The position numbers and the translations under genes were made by a program. Below, piece after piece: positions 41,632 to 41,765 of a stretch of DNA of 41,765 nucleotides. Below the pieces are notes generated by a model. That model saw nothing but the letters and a program-made list of their open reading frames with translations. It had not been told where the DNA came from and did no database searches. Numbering within the stretch: position 1 is the stretch's first letter; each line of letters begins with the position of its first letter. This stretch comes from Prevotellaceae bacterium UBA4359 (GTDB taxonomy: Bacteria > Bacteroidota > Bacteroidia > Bacteroidales > Bacteroidaceae), in assembly GCA_002393555.1 (NCBI GenBank), contig DGSP01000076.1, positions 1 to 41,765 of the forward strand. Direction: 5' to 3'.

Positions 41632-41684
41632 TCTAAGGAATCTGGGAATTCAGGATTGTTTCCTTGATTCCTTGGTTCCTTAGA
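41632..41684. repeat. Possible repeat locus F: inverted 23-bp arms
   Basis: The 23-mer at 41632-41654 matches the inverse of 41662-41684 at 18 of 23 positions, with TCTAAGGAA/TTCCTTAGA perfect at the outer ends. A 7-bp spacer separates the arms, similar to the 8-bp spacer in locus A. It lies directly upstream of the smalltalk gene. Confidence 0.5.
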
Positions 41685-41732
41685 AAGAAAATAGCGCATT
41701 GAGTAAAATGTTTTTTTCTTCATCAGAGATGA

Positions 41733-41755
41733 CTCACGGGGACAGACCCCGTGAG
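41733..41755. other. Perfect hairpin at the window edge
   Basis: CTCACGGGG pairs with CCCCGTGAG around a 5-nt loop. No T run follows on the plus strand, but the minus-strand side is T-poor and A-rich (tttttttctt on plus upstream), so it may terminate a gene entering from the right. The partner gene is outside the window. Confidence 0.45.
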
Positions 41756-41765
41756 CCAAGGATTT

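Noticed and set aside
41371..41683. Two plus-strand ORFs of 98 and 73 codons after ppdK
   Set aside because: They overlap the ppdK end, its terminator and the antisense of the smalltalk gene. The minus-strand 31-codon ORF explains the region better.

Overview
The window looks like chromosomal DNA from a member of the Bacteroidales, most likely a Prevotellaceae-type bacterium. This is inferred from several signs. Promoters have the Bacteroidetes form (TTTG, about 20 bp, then TAnnTTTG) and Shine-Dalgarno sites are mostly absent. There is a serine palmitoyltransferase of the Bacteroides sphingolipid type, a 31-residue 'smalltalk' ORF, a galM-gluP-galK cluster and GYF/CD225 membrane proteins beside a DUF2752 protein. 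Gene content is mostly chromosomal housekeeping. The only clear mobile element is an insertion sequence at the left edge.

Layout. 1-1600: complete IS with 28-bp terminal inverted repeats and a two-frame transposase that can be joined by -1 slippage at an A9 run. 1637-1964: promoter, two identical tRNA-Asp genes and a terminator. 1979-6049: gyrA and a secreted TPR protein (minus strand). 6192-10291: PPC/DUF296 protein, kdsB (CMP-KDO synthesis) and a class A penicillin-binding protein (minus strand). 10730-15263: carboxymuconolactone decarboxylase-like protein, HAD phosphatase, small secreted protein and UvrD/PcrA helicase. 15647-18551: PL11 rhamnogalacturonan lyase and an AraC-type regulator (minus strand). 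18720-24404: three-gene RND efflux operon divergent from the AraC gene. 24494-26171: two tandem GYF-CD225 proteins and a DUF2752 protein. 26204-28726: 5'-nucleotidase-type metallophosphatase and a short DnaJ/CbpA-like protein. 29070-32680: galactose operon. 32788-37071: folC, serS and serine palmitoyltransferase. 37461-41420: diacylglycerol/sphingosine-kinase-family protein and pyruvate phosphate dikinase. 41506-41601: smalltalk ORF.

How the genes combine. galM, gluP and galK form a galactose uptake and entry unit. KdsB and the PBP serve the cell envelope. The MFP, RND pump and TolC-like channel form one tripartite efflux system with a likely local AraC regulator. The spt gene and the divergent lipid kinase suggest a lipid locus.

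The most unusual signal is in the intergenic DNA. Five separate gaps (about 6834-6933, 10419-10507, 15434-15547, 28781-28895 and 35712-35780) carry short arrays of degenerate repeats. Each keeps the same 23-bp register although the repeated word differs from gap to gap (two gaps share a word). In four of them inverted copies also form strong palindromes, one being a perfect 54-bp palindrome. A sixth, weaker example is a pair of inverted 23-bp arms at 41632-41684. I know of no named element class with this design.
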